Origin: an uncultured cyanobacterium
GTDB taxonomy: Bacteria; Cyanobacteriota; Vampirovibrionia; Gastranaerophilales; Gastranaerophilaceae
Length of the DNA: 48,514 nucleotides
Direction of reading: 5' to 3'
Assembly: GCA_902495705.1 (NCBI GenBank)
Contig: CABUXT010000015.1
Span: 1-48,514 of the forward strand
This document shows, piece after piece, positions 1-5,893 of the stretch. Position numbers and translations under genes: made by a program. The stretch's first letter is position 1, and each line of letters opens with the position of its first letter. The notes beneath the pieces are model-generated. The model was not told the origin of the DNA. It searched no databases and was given only the letters and a program-made list of their open reading frames with translations.

Positions 1-316
1 AAGTGCGCCGTGTGAGCGTAGCGAACCCAGCACGTCTTGGCGAGAGCTGCGTTGAGCCGGTCGAGCCGCCAATAATCCAAGACTGATTCAGAATCTTTTC
101 CATATTAATAATTTAGCAAATATTAAAATTGATAAACCTTGATTATTGAAAGGATTCCGAAACAAGTTCGGAATGACATTATCTGATTTGCTAATCACAA
201 CTTCGTAGGTCGGCATTGCTATGCCGACAAGTTAAGTCAATCATGTAGGGTGGGCTCACCAGCCCACCTGTAAAGTCAGTAATGACATGATAAAAAACAT
301 TACTGCTTGTCATTCA
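1..316. repeat. Intergenic repeat block, left edge of window
   Basis: No gene is seen here. Bases 1-84 resemble, in reverse complement, parts of 1686-1965 (both carry a 'tagcgaacccagc' core and 'ccaataatccaagac'), and 1-14 recurs in reverse complement at 42095-42108. Bases 85-177 are a copy of the composite MITE-like element. Bases 205-228 are the palindrome GTAGGTCGGCATTGCTATGC plus its closing bases, and 245-268 are the GTAGGGTGGGC/GCCCACC palindrome. The block lies downstream of the first prepilin gene. It may contribute to transcription termination, which is inference. Confidence 0.7.
85..177 (+). repeat. MITE-like composite palindromic element, copy 1
   Basis: Two short imperfect palindromes (gattcagaatc... 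and ...gattccgaaacaagttcgg with aatgac) are separated by about 65 bp of conserved AT-rich spacer that begins cttttccatattaataattt. The same arrangement recurs at 1516-1676, 12799-12905, 41790-41947 and 45719-45811, two of them in the opposite orientation. No ORF is inside, so if it is mobile it is non-autonomous. Confidence 0.7.
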
Positions 317-1027
317 TCATTTCCCATTCCTAATCCATGTATTGTACAAACAATCACCCTGCGGACACCAACGCCATTTGTCTTTAATATCTTTCCACAA
401 CAATACTGCATTAACGGTATCCGGATAGTCTTTATTTGGCTCTAAACTATCTCCAAATCTCATTACAAATCTGTCGCGCCCTAATTGATTCGGCTTTCGG
501 TCTCCGTTTACATCTATCACAATCGGAAATTCTGTATTATCATACAAATAATACGCAACACCATTTGCATCAATAAACGCGTAACTGCTCTTGTTACACC
601 CTAACCAAGGGTCACCGTTTGGAATGTAACCTGCCTCACCTTTTTCGCATACCCAACATTTATCCGCATTTTTCTCAAAACAAGTTGTAGGCGCCTTATA
701 ATAACGAGAAATGTATTTAAAAATTGCGCCGACATTATCTGTTCGCATAACTCCATTAACATTTTTTGCAGAAAGGGTCAAATCAATCCCATCATCTTCT
801 TGCGCGTATTTCATTGCCTGATTTAGGGAGCTGTAAACCTTTTTATAAGTCGTTCGATATTGCATTTCCTTACATTTTGTAATCAGCCCCGGAATTGTCA
901 AAGCTGCAACAATGCCAATTATACCAAGTGTTATTAAAACCTCCGCTAAAGTAAAGCCAAATTTCATTTTTGACGGTTGTGCATTTACGCGCGTACCACC
1001 TTGCGCTAGAGTAAAACCTTTTTTCAT
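317..1027 (-). CDS. Prepilin-like (type IV pilin/pseudopilin) protein with extended leader
   Basis: A 236-residue secreted or surface protein with a class III signal. Residues 24-45 carry the prepilin peptidase site and hydrophobic helix (G|FTLAEVLITLGIIGIVAAL). Cleavage by a PilD-type peptidase followed by N-methylation is expected for this family. A second, degenerate GFTLA motif lies at residues 4-8 before the real one, so the leader looks partly duplicated. The body is rich in Cys and Trp, and near the C-terminus has D-V-N-G...P-N...G-R-D-R-F, a motif shared with the three other prepilins in this window and possibly a metal-binding loop. The start is supported by TTTGGAGG seven bases upstream of the ATG. 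It is transcribed away from the HTH gene at 1150. No secretion ATPase, platform protein or prepilin peptidase is nearby. Its substrate or adhesive role is unknown. Confidence 0.85.
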   Translation of the reverse strand: MKKGFTLAQGGTRVNAQPSKMKFGFTLAEVLITLGIIGIVAALTIPGLITKCKEMQYRTTYKKVYSSLNQAMKYAQEDDGIDLTLSAKNVNGVMRTDNVGAIFKYISRYYKAPTTCFEKNADKCWVCEKGEAGYIPNGDPWLGCNKSSYAFIDANGVAYYLYDNTEFPIVIDVNGDRKPNQLGRDRFVMRFGDSLEPNKDYPDTVNAVLLWKDIKDKWRWCPQGDCLYNTWIRNGK

Positions 1028-1053
1028 TTAACCTCCAAATTTTCTACCACTTG

Positions 1054-1099
1054 AGATAATTATTCAATATATTTATTTAATTGTCAATATTAATATTGA
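1054..1099 (-). promoter_or_regulatory. Prepilin promoter with overlapping palindrome (candidate operator)
   Basis: Read on the minus strand there is TTGACA, 17 bases, AATAAT (the -35 lies at 1082-1087). A perfect 16-bp palindrome TCAATATTAATATTGA at 1084-1099 overlaps the -35 box, and a second inverted pair ATTGA-ttttt-TCAAT follows it. A regulator bound here would block the pilin promoter. The divergent HTH protein at 1150 is the obvious candidate; this link is inferred. Confidence 0.6.
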
Positions 1100-1149
1100 T
1101 TTTTCAATAAATATATAAACATTGAAATATCATAAGAAAAGGAGCAAAC

Positions 1150-1389
1150 GTGAAAAATCCGATTCTTAATGAAATAAAAAATTTAGTCGCAGATAGAGAC
1201 ATCACCCTGACCAAGCTTGCCGAAAAAATGGGCGAAAGGCTTGGGCGAAAGTATTCTCTTGCAAGTCTTTCGCAAAAACTTCGCAACGGAACAATTTCGT
1301 ATCGCGAAATTATGCTCATTGCAGAAATTCTTGACTACAAAATCATTTTCTACGACTTAAACGAAAAGAAATTCAAAGTTAATTCATGA
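1150..1389 (+). CDS. Small HTH DNA-binding protein, divergent from prepilin gene
   Basis: A 79-residue protein with a helix-turn-helix-like core at residues 18-50 (ITLTKLAEKMGERLG ... SLASLSQKL, followed by RNG). It has no other domain and resembles XRE-type single-domain regulators. The start is GTG, chosen because AAAAGGAG ends six bases before it. It sits 122 bp from the oppositely transcribed prepilin gene, and the shared region holds a perfect 16-bp palindrome over the pilin -35 box. Local control of the pilin gene is therefore the simplest idea. The same gene arrangement recurs twice more in this window (33193 and 43033), although those regulators are more typical XRE proteins. An antitoxin role is less likely because no toxin is adjacent. 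Confidence 0.75.
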   Translation: MKNPILNEIKNLVADRDITLTKLAEKMGERLGRKYSLASLSQKLRNGTISYREIMLIAEILDYKIIFYDLNEKKFKVNS

Positions 1390-1970
1390 GAAAGTTTTCG
1401 GATTTTAGTGGGAGAATAAAAATTTTGAACATGTTTTGACAAGTGTACATTGAACTCAAATAGCTATGTCATTTCGAACTTGTTTCGGAATCTCTAGCTA
1501 GACAAAGTAAGCATTGTCATTCCGAATTCAGTTCGGAATCCTTTCAATAATCAGAATTTATCAATTATTATATTTGTCTAATCTTAATTATGAAAAAGAC
1601 CCTGAAACACCGAGTAGGAACAGAATATTACGTTTCGCTTTTAGCTCAACTCATATTCTAGTCAGTTCAGGGTGACATAGACTTATATGCACAATATCAG
1701 AGTTTCGCTCACACGGTGCCCTACCCAAAATCCTTTCTGCCTTGCATTAAACGGCACCGCTCAAGCTTGCAACACAAACTCAACGTTTGCATTGACGCGC
1801 TTTCGTCTCTCGCATACGCTCGTGCCTCTGCACGGCAGCGTCTTGGATTATTGGGGCTTGCATAGTCTTTATTTCGCTACAATTTGCTACCGCAAATTTG
1901 CACTCAACCAGACTATTTGCTCACACGGGCTGGGTTCGCTATGCTCACCGGCGCCCTTCCCAAAATCCGC
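1390..1970. repeat. Intergenic repeat block downstream of HTH gene
   Basis: No convincing gene. It contains a partial palindrome of the GTCATTTCGAACTTGTTTC type (about 1468-1495), the composite element at 1516-1676 and a GC-richer stretch at 1686-1965. That stretch is related in reverse complement to bases 1-84. An open frame of 100 codons over 1687-1989 consists entirely of this repeat sequence and has no ribosome-binding site, so it is not called. Confidence 0.65.
1516..1676 (-). repeat. MITE-like composite palindromic element, copy 2
   Basis: Starts with the palindrome gtcattccgaattcagttcg plus gaatc, then carries the AT-rich spacer in the orientation opposite to copy 1 (ctttcaataatcagaattta...). 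It ends in a 'ccctgaa...ttcagggtgac' palindrome interrupted by about 60 bases that form an inner imperfect inverted repeat. The 3' palindrome has different stem bases from copy 1 (CCCT/AGGG). Confidence 0.6.
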
Positions 1971-2110
1971 AAAAAAAAAGCTTCTGTGAAAGAAGCTTCC
2001 TTGGAATCTGTTACAATTCCTCGTGTAAAAGATTAGTAGGTAGAAAGTAGAAGGTAGTAGTATATATAAATATGATTTATATATCGTTCTTATATACTAA
2101 TAAAGTATTT
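1971..2110 (-). ncRNA. Candidate small RNA ending in an intrinsic terminator
   Basis: On the minus strand, AAGCTTC-tttcaca-GAAGCTT is followed by an uninterrupted T run (1971-1998), a textbook intrinsic terminator. No protein-coding gene ends there on that strand. Just upstream, still on the minus strand, lies an inner hairpin (GGAAT/ATTCC, 2003-2020) and a pyrimidine-rich stretch with CCTTCTACTTTCTACC, which could pair with Shine-Dalgarno sequences. Several TATA-like hexamers occur around 2060-2130, so the 5' end is only a guess. It could instead be the leftover terminator of a lost gene. Confidence 0.35.
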
Positions 2111-2376
2111 TTGATATATAAAATTGCACAACTTGGAAAATTTATTTACATTTGTTTACAATAATTTTCTTGTCATTCTGAAAAGATTAAAAATTGCCCC
2201 CCTCTCCCTACCCCTCAACCATACGGCACACAGTCTCCCTCAAGGGGCGAGGGAACATGTGTAATGACATTAAAAAGCCTGACCTCTTGCCATCCTGCCT
2301 TCTTGCCCTCCGACAATCACCACCCTTGAAAAATCACCCACCACCTGCTATAATCAACCTCAGAAATGAGGAAATT
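2111..2376. other. Non-coding stretch upstream of coaD
   Basis: AT-rich to 2190, then a fragment related to the 'CCATACGGCACGCAGTCTC' repeat (about 2217-2250), which also occurs at 18404-18479, 22461-22549 and, reversed, near 12960-13040. The coaD frame is open through this stretch back to 2194, but the conserved protein begins at 2377, so the upstream part is not coding. Confidence 0.5.
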
Positions 2377-2850
2377 ATGAAACTTGCAATATATCCGGGG
2401 AGCTTTGACCCTGTAACCAAAGGGCATTTGGACATACTAAAAAATGCTGCAGGTATTTTTGACAAAGTCATTATCGCAGTGGCTCACAATGGCGAAAAAC
2501 ACGGATTTTTATCAGTTGAAGAGCGCGTTAATTTAATAAAAGAAAGTATTAAAGACATCAAAAATGCCGAAGTTGATGCATTTGAGGGGCTTACAATTGA
2601 ATATGCAAAAAAACATAACGCAGAAGTTTTAATTCGCGGATTGCGCGCCGTATCTGATTTTGAATACGAAATGCAATTATCACAAGCTAACAGTGCACTT
2701 TGCGAAGACATAAAAACAGTGTTCCTCATCACCAAACCTGAATATAACTTTATTTCTTCAAGCACAATCAAAGAAATCTTAAACAACGGCGGAGATATTT
2801 CCAAATTCGTCCCAAAAGCAGTCAATGATTACCTAACAAGCAGGAAATAG
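2377..2850 (+). CDS. coaD: Phosphopantetheine adenylyltransferase (CoaD)
   Basis: Catalyses 4'-phosphopantetheine + ATP to dephospho-CoA + PPi, the fourth step of CoA synthesis, in the cytoplasm. The 157-residue protein has the family's nucleotidyltransferase fold signatures: YPGSFDPVTKGHLDI at residues 5-19 (T/H-x-G-H-type ATP site), an IRGLRAVSDFEYE block near residue 88 and the C-terminal ISSSTIKEI segment that contacts ATP. The length matches the usual 157-165 residues. The ATG at 2377 is chosen over an upstream in-frame start at 2194 because homology begins at MKLAIYPG and TGAGGAAAT precedes it. One base separates its stop from the next gene, so the two are cotranscribed. Followed by a coiled-coil protein, as is common in Clostridia. 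Confidence 0.97.
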   Translation: MKLAIYPGSFDPVTKGHLDILKNAAGIFDKVIIAVAHNGEKHGFLSVEERVNLIKESIKDIKNAEVDAFEGLTIEYAKKHNAEVLIRGLRAVSDFEYEMQLSQANSALCEDIKTVFLITKPEYNFISSSTIKEILNNGGDISKFVPKAVNDYLTSRK

Positions 2851-2851
2851 T

Positions 2852-3238
2852 ATGAAATTTGAAAGCAAAAAGAAAATCCATGACCTTGAAAAACAACTCC
2901 AAGAAGGCTACAAATTGCCGATTTTTAGAGGATATGTTGCCGTAAACAAACGCGGAGTTGAGCAAATTATTGACTCTATTTACAAAAATCTGCCTAATGA
3001 TGTCCAAACAGCACGCGGTTTTCTCAAATCGTGGAAAGAAGAACCGATTCTAAAACAAGACACTGAAAGCAAAAACAACCTGTTTGATTATCTGCAAAAG
3101 CTTGAAACTACGCTAAACGAACAAGTGTCGTTTGCATCTTACGTTATTGTCAAGGTTAAAGAAATCGAAGATATCATCAACCAAATTTACAAAAATATCC
3201 CATCAGAAATCAACGAGGCAGAAAATCTCGACCGTTAG
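2852..3238 (+). CDS. coaD-linked protein with two tandem helical modules
   Basis: A 128-residue protein of unknown function. Two related modules can be aligned by eye: residues 11-57 (DLEKQLQEGYKLP ... VAVNKRGVEQIIDSIYKNLP ... QTARGFL) and residues 78-125 (LFDYLQKLETTLNE ... VIVKVKEIEDIINQIYKNIP ... NEAENL). The same module forms the N-terminus of the next gene product (3348). The module resembles the N-terminal part of the conserved 'ATPase-like' coiled-coil protein that follows coaD in many Clostridia (VDREELLELIDEIRLNLP-type motif); this is recalled family knowledge. There is no signal peptide or membrane segment. Translation is probably coupled to coaD. It may be a shortened, duplicated paralogue that pairs with its neighbour. 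Confidence 0.75.
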   Translation: MKFESKKKIHDLEKQLQEGYKLPIFRGYVAVNKRGVEQIIDSIYKNLPNDVQTARGFLKSWKEEPILKQDTESKNNLFDYLQKLETTLNEQVSFASYVIVKVKEIEDIINQIYKNIPSEINEAENLDR

Positions 3239-3280
3239 TAAACACATGTTAAATTATGTAATTGCATGCGAAAATATTAT

Positions 3281-3309
3281 TTGACAATTATTTTTCGCTT
3301 ATGTAATAT
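3281..3309 (+). promoter_or_regulatory. Sigma70-type promoter for the coiled-coil protein gene
   Basis: TTGACA at 3281-3286, a 17-base spacer and TAATAT at 3304-3309. The predicted start of transcription is about 30 bases upstream of the ATG at 3348. This implies the second coiled-coil gene can be expressed apart from coaD. Confidence 0.7.
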
Positions 3310-3347
3310 ATTAATATAGAATGTGAAAGGGATAAGGGATAACAGAC

Positions 3348-3914
3348 ATGCCACAAAATGGAGTGTATGATTTACTAAAGATGTTAGAAATTGCCTTAGA
3401 TGAAGGCTATTCTGTATTAAAATACACTGTAGTAAACAAAAGAGAAATTGAAGAATTAATTGATAGAATATATGCAGCTTTGCCAACAGAAGTTCAAGAG
3501 GCAAGACTTTTCTTAAAACGCAAAGAAGAACTTCAAAACGAGGCGCAACAAAAAGCTAATAAAATAGTTCAAGATGCACAAAATGAGGCTGACAGAAAAC
3601 TTTCTGAATCTGACCAAATGAAAGCAATCGAGCGCGAAGGTAACAGAATTAAAAATGAAGTTTACGAAGAATGTGAAAAAATGAAACACATTGCACTTCA
3701 AGATGCTGAAAACATCAGACTTCAAGCAACCGATGAGGCTATGAAAATCAGAGAAGGTGCTGAATTATACGCTGAACAAGTTCTTACAAGTATCGAAGGC
3801 AATTTGACTCAACTGCAACAAGTTGTAAAAAACGGTCAAATTTACATGGAACAATTAAGAACTGATTCAATTGGCAAATACCCTACCCAAGCAGGCGCTC
3901 CATCTCGTAAATAA
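3348..3914 (+). CDS. coaD-associated long coiled-coil protein
   Basis: A 188-residue protein. Residues 5-53 are the module shared with the preceding gene (VVNKREIEELIDRIYAALP, then TEVQEAR). Residues 55-170 are a charged, Ala/Glu/Gln/Lys-rich coiled coil like the F0F1 b-subunit or DivIVA type, with repeated E-A-x-x-I/K patterns and the block MKIREGAELYAEQVL. Such proteins follow coaD in Clostridia and are often labelled 'ATPase' although no Walker motif exists; none is seen here. The tail is basic and disordered. AGGGATAAGGGATAA precedes the ATG and a sigma70 promoter lies at 3281-3309. A structural or scaffold role is inferred from shape only. Confidence 0.8.
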   Translation: MPQNGVYDLLKMLEIALDEGYSVLKYTVVNKREIEELIDRIYAALPTEVQEARLFLKRKEELQNEAQQKANKIVQDAQNEADRKLSESDQMKAIEREGNRIKNEVYEECEKMKHIALQDAENIRLQATDEAMKIREGAELYAEQVLTSIEGNLTQLQQVVKNGQIYMEQLRTDSIGKYPTQAGAPSRK

Positions 3915-3934
3915 TTAAAAATTTCCATAATTTC

Positions 3935-3964
3935 AAAAAGGCACTTCAAACGAAGTGTCTTTTT
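3935..3964 (+). terminator. Intrinsic terminator after coiled-coil gene
   Basis: AAAAAGGCACTTC-aaac-GAAGTGTCTTTTT forms a hairpin with one G-T pair and a T tail 20 bases after the stop codon. It closes the coaD unit and separates it from the rpmG operon. Confidence 0.85.
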
Positions 3965-3998
3965 GTTGTCAAAAACGTAGTATTTGTTTACAATTTAT

Positions 3999-4075
3999 TT
4001 GCAATTTATTTTGTTTGATATAGAATAAGGCTATAAGCCGAAAAGATAGAATGTGTAATGTTCACATTCTATTTT
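3999..4075 (+). promoter_or_regulatory. rpmG operon promoter and leader hairpin
   Basis: TTGCAA, 16 bases, TAGAAT (3999-4026) is a plausible promoter. The leader holds TAGAATGTG-taatgtt-CACATTCTA followed by TTTT (4047-4075), which has the shape of an intrinsic terminator inside the leader of a ribosomal-protein operon. It may act as an attenuator for rpmG and the downstream genes; this is inferred from shape and position. Confidence 0.5.
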
Positions 4076-4115
4076 AAATAGAAGACAAGTTAATAAAATA
4101 AAAGGAAATAAAACA

Positions 4116-4283
4116 ATGGGTATCAAAGGAAAAAACGACAGAATGGTAGTTCTAGCATGCGAAGAATGTAAAGAAAGAAACTACACAACAACTAAAAACA
4201 AAAAAACTACAAAAGAAAGAATGGAATTAAACAAATATTGTCCAAAATGCCAAAAACACACTGCGCATAAGGAAACAAAATAA
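4116..4283 (+). CDS. rpmG: Ribosomal protein L33 (bL33)
   Basis: A 55-residue protein of the large ribosomal subunit, with the family pattern C-E-E-C-K-E-R-N-Y-T-T-x-K-N-K near residues 15-29 and C-P-K-C at residues 42-45. The two CxxC pairs mark the zinc-binding (C+) form of L33, so expression may not be tied to zinc scarcity as in paralogues that lack them. AAAGGAAAT precedes the ATG. It leads the order rpmG-trnW-secE-nusG-rplK-rplA, a classic bacterial arrangement. Confidence 0.95.
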   Translation: MGIKGKNDRMVVLACEECKERNYTTTKNKKTTKERMELNKYCPKCQKHTAHKETK

Positions 4284-4290
4284 GAGTAAT

Positions 4291-4325
4291 TCAGAGGTTA
4301 AAGAAAATTTTCTTAAAGCCTCTGA
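4291..4325 (+). other. Stable hairpin between rpmG and tRNA-Trp
   Basis: TCAGAGG...CCTCTGA encloses a further paired segment (AAGAAAA/TTTTCTT) with one bulge. It ends three bases before the tRNA 5' end. It lacks a T tail, so it is more likely an RNA-processing or stabilising structure that separates the mRNA from the tRNA than a terminator. Confidence 0.5.
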
Positions 4326-4328
4326 CTT

Positions 4329-4401
4329 GCGTCCTTAGTTCAGTTGGTAGAACGTCGGTCTCCAAAACCGGATGTCGAGGGTTCGAGTCCTTCAGGGCGC
4401 G
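4329..4401 (+). tRNA. trnW: tRNA-Trp (CCA anticodon)
   Basis: A full cloverleaf can be drawn. The acceptor is GCGTCCT/AGGGCGC with one G-T pair, the D arm GTTC/GAAC, the anticodon stem TCGGT/ACCGG(A), the loop CTCCAAA with anticodon CCA, and a T loop GTTCGAGTC. Discriminator base G, and the 3' CCA is not encoded. It lies between rpmG and secE, as in many bacteria. Confidence 0.95.
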
Positions 4402-4431
4402 TATTTAATTTTAAAATCAAAGGATTACAAA

Positions 4432-4623
4432 ATGAATCAAGTATTAGATGCAATCAAAGCATACTTTAAAGGTGTAAAAACAGAATGGGGCAAAATTAGC
4501 TGGCCTGAAAGAAAGACTGTTATTTTTGAAACTTGTTCAGTTATTGTGATTGTATTTGTATTTACTTTAGCAATATATATAATGGACCTTTTATTCAAAG
4601 GATTACTTAGCCTAATTAAGTAG
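4432..4623 (+). CDS. secE: Preprotein translocase subunit SecE
   Basis: A 63-residue single-span membrane protein that clamps SecY in the Sec channel. It shows the amphipathic N-terminal helix with KTEWGKISWPERKTV (residues 16-30) followed by one membrane segment (about 34-58). This is the short one-helix form found in most bacteria. The start at 4432 is preceded by AAAGGA; in-frame codons further upstream run into the tRNA gene and are rejected. It is followed by nusG after 28 bases, the near-universal order. Confidence 0.96.
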   Translation: MNQVLDAIKAYFKGVKTEWGKISWPERKTVIFETCSVIVIVFVFTLAIYIMDLLFKGLLSLIK

Positions 4624-4651
4624 AAATTAAGCAAAATTAAAAAGGTGGCTT

Positions 4652-5278
4652 ATGACAGAAAACGAAAAAACAATGGAAGAACAACTAAACGAAGATATCG
4701 TAGCTGAACAAAACGAAGCGGCTGAACAAGCAGCAGCTAAAGAGGCTAAGAAAAGCCAAAAAAGATGGTACATCGTTCACACATATTCAGGATACGAAAA
4801 CAAAGTTAAAACTGACTTGGAAAAACGTATTGAATATATGAATATGGGTGACAAAATTTTCAGAATTGAAGTTCCTCAAAAAACAGTTACACAAATGAAA
4901 GCCGGAAAAAAACAGGAAAAAGAAGAAAAAATCTTCCCTGGATATGTTCTAGTTGAAATGATTATGGACGAAGATAGCTGGTATGTTGTAAGACACACTT
5001 CAGGTGTAACAAAATTTGTAGGTTCTGCAAAAAAACCTATTCCTGCTAAGGAAAGTGAAATCAAAAAGATTCTTCACCGCTCATCATCTCAAGTTGAAAA
5101 AATCGAACTTGATGTTAAAGTTGGTGACAAAGTTAGAATTATTTCAGGACCGTTTGCAGACTTTGATGCGGATATCATTGAAGTTTACCCTGATAAATCT
5201 AAACTTAGAGCAAATGTTTCAATCTTCGGTCGTGAAACGCCTGTTGAATTGGAATACAAACAAATCAATAAACTTTAA
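4652..5278 (+). CDS. nusG: Transcription termination/antitermination factor NusG
   Basis: A 208-residue protein. Residues 1-36 are an acidic, Ala/Glu-rich extension not present in E. coli NusG. Residues 37-140 form the NGN domain (KRWYIVHTYSGYENKVKTDL, ... FPGYVLVEM, ... TSGVTKFVG) that binds the RNA polymerase clamp. Residues 152-208 are the KOW domain (VGDKVRIISGPFADFDADI), which in other bacteria contacts ribosomal S10 or Rho. AAAGGTGG precedes the ATG. It sits in its normal place between secE and rplK. Confidence 0.97.
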   Translation: MTENEKTMEEQLNEDIVAEQNEAAEQAAAKEAKKSQKRWYIVHTYSGYENKVKTDLEKRIEYMNMGDKIFRIEVPQKTVTQMKAGKKQEKEEKIFPGYVLVEMIMDEDSWYVVRHTSGVTKFVGSAKKPIPAKESEIKKILHRSSSQVEKIELDVKVGDKVRIISGPFADFDADIIEVYPDKSKLRANVSIFGRETPVELEYKQINKL

Positions 5279-5286
5279 AAATTTCA

Positions 5287-5306
5287 CCCTCAAACTTGTT
5301 TGAGGG
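5287..5306 (+). other. Hairpin between nusG and rplK
   Basis: CCCTCAAA-cttg-TTTGAGGG, eight perfect pairs, begins eight bases after the nusG stop. It has no T run, and TATAAT occurs ten bases later (5317-5322). It may stabilise or process the mRNA or mark an internal promoter; the sequence alone does not decide. Confidence 0.4.
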
Positions 5307-5396
5307 ATGAGTTTTATAATACGTAAGCACAAAAAATGTGGAAGGATACTTTTTAAAAGTTTAAAAAGACCGCTATTACCACAAAAGGAGAAAAAA

Positions 5397-5822
5397 ATGG
5401 CAAAGAAAGTAGTAGGAAAAATCAAGCTTCAAATCGAAGCAGGCAAAGCTAATCCATCACCACCAGTTGGTCCTGCACTAGGTCAACACGGTGTTAATAT
5501 CATGGATTTCTGTAAACAATTCAACGCTAAAACTCAAGATAAAGCAGGATATATTATTCCGGTTATCATTGATGTTTACGAAGATAAAAGCTTTACATTC
5601 GTGATTAAATCACCACCAGCTCCTGTATTGATTAAAAAAGCATTGAACATTCCAAAAGGTTCATCAGTTCCAAACAAAGATAAAGTTGCTGAAATCACAA
5701 GAGCACAGTTGGAAGAAATCGCAAAAATCAAAATGAACGATTTGAATGCGACAACAATGGATGCAGCAGTTAAAATGATTGCAGGTTCATGCCGTGCAAT
5801 GGGTGTTACAGTAAAAGATTAA
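5397..5822 (+). CDS. rplK: Ribosomal protein L11 (uL11)
   Basis: A 141-residue protein of the GTPase-associated centre, with the standard length. The N-terminal domain shows IEAGKANPSPPVGPALGQHG (residues 14-33), the proline-rich thiostrepton-site helix. The C-terminal rRNA-binding domain shows TFVIKSPPAPVLIKKA and the closing GSCRAMGVTV. The start at 5397 has AAAAGGAG eight bases upstream; an upstream in-frame ATG at 5307 would add 30 unrelated residues and is rejected. Confidence 0.97.
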   Translation: MAKKVVGKIKLQIEAGKANPSPPVGPALGQHGVNIMDFCKQFNAKTQDKAGYIIPVIIDVYEDKSFTFVIKSPPAPVLIKKALNIPKGSSVPNKDKVAEITRAQLEEIAKIKMNDLNATTMDAAVKMIAGSCRAMGVTVKD

Positions 5823-5833
5823 TTAATGGAAGG

Positions 5834-5872
5834 ATGTGCTTGCTAAATACAGCAGGCAGGGAACATCCGTGA
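5834..5872 (+). promoter_or_regulatory. Structured leader of rplA, candidate L1 autoregulatory site
   Basis: GGATGT-GCTTGC-taaataca-GCAGGC-aggga-ACATCC folds into two stacked six-pair helices with a one-sided AGGGA bulge, directly upstream of rplA. Ribosomal L1 is known to bind helix-bulge-helix elements in its own mRNA that mimic its 23S rRNA site. The shape and place fit, but I cannot confirm the exact L1 consensus from sequence alone. Confidence 0.5.
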
Positions 5873-5893
5873 TTACCATGAAAGGAAATAGAA

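Noticed and set aside
1687..1989. A 100-codon open frame
   Set aside because: It lies wholly in repeat sequence related to bases 1-84, has no ribosome-binding site, and the translation has no protein-like pattern.
2194..2376. Longer coaD starting at 2194
   Set aside because: The added 61 residues come from a repeat and a C-rich stretch; the conserved protein and the ribosome-binding site point to 2377.
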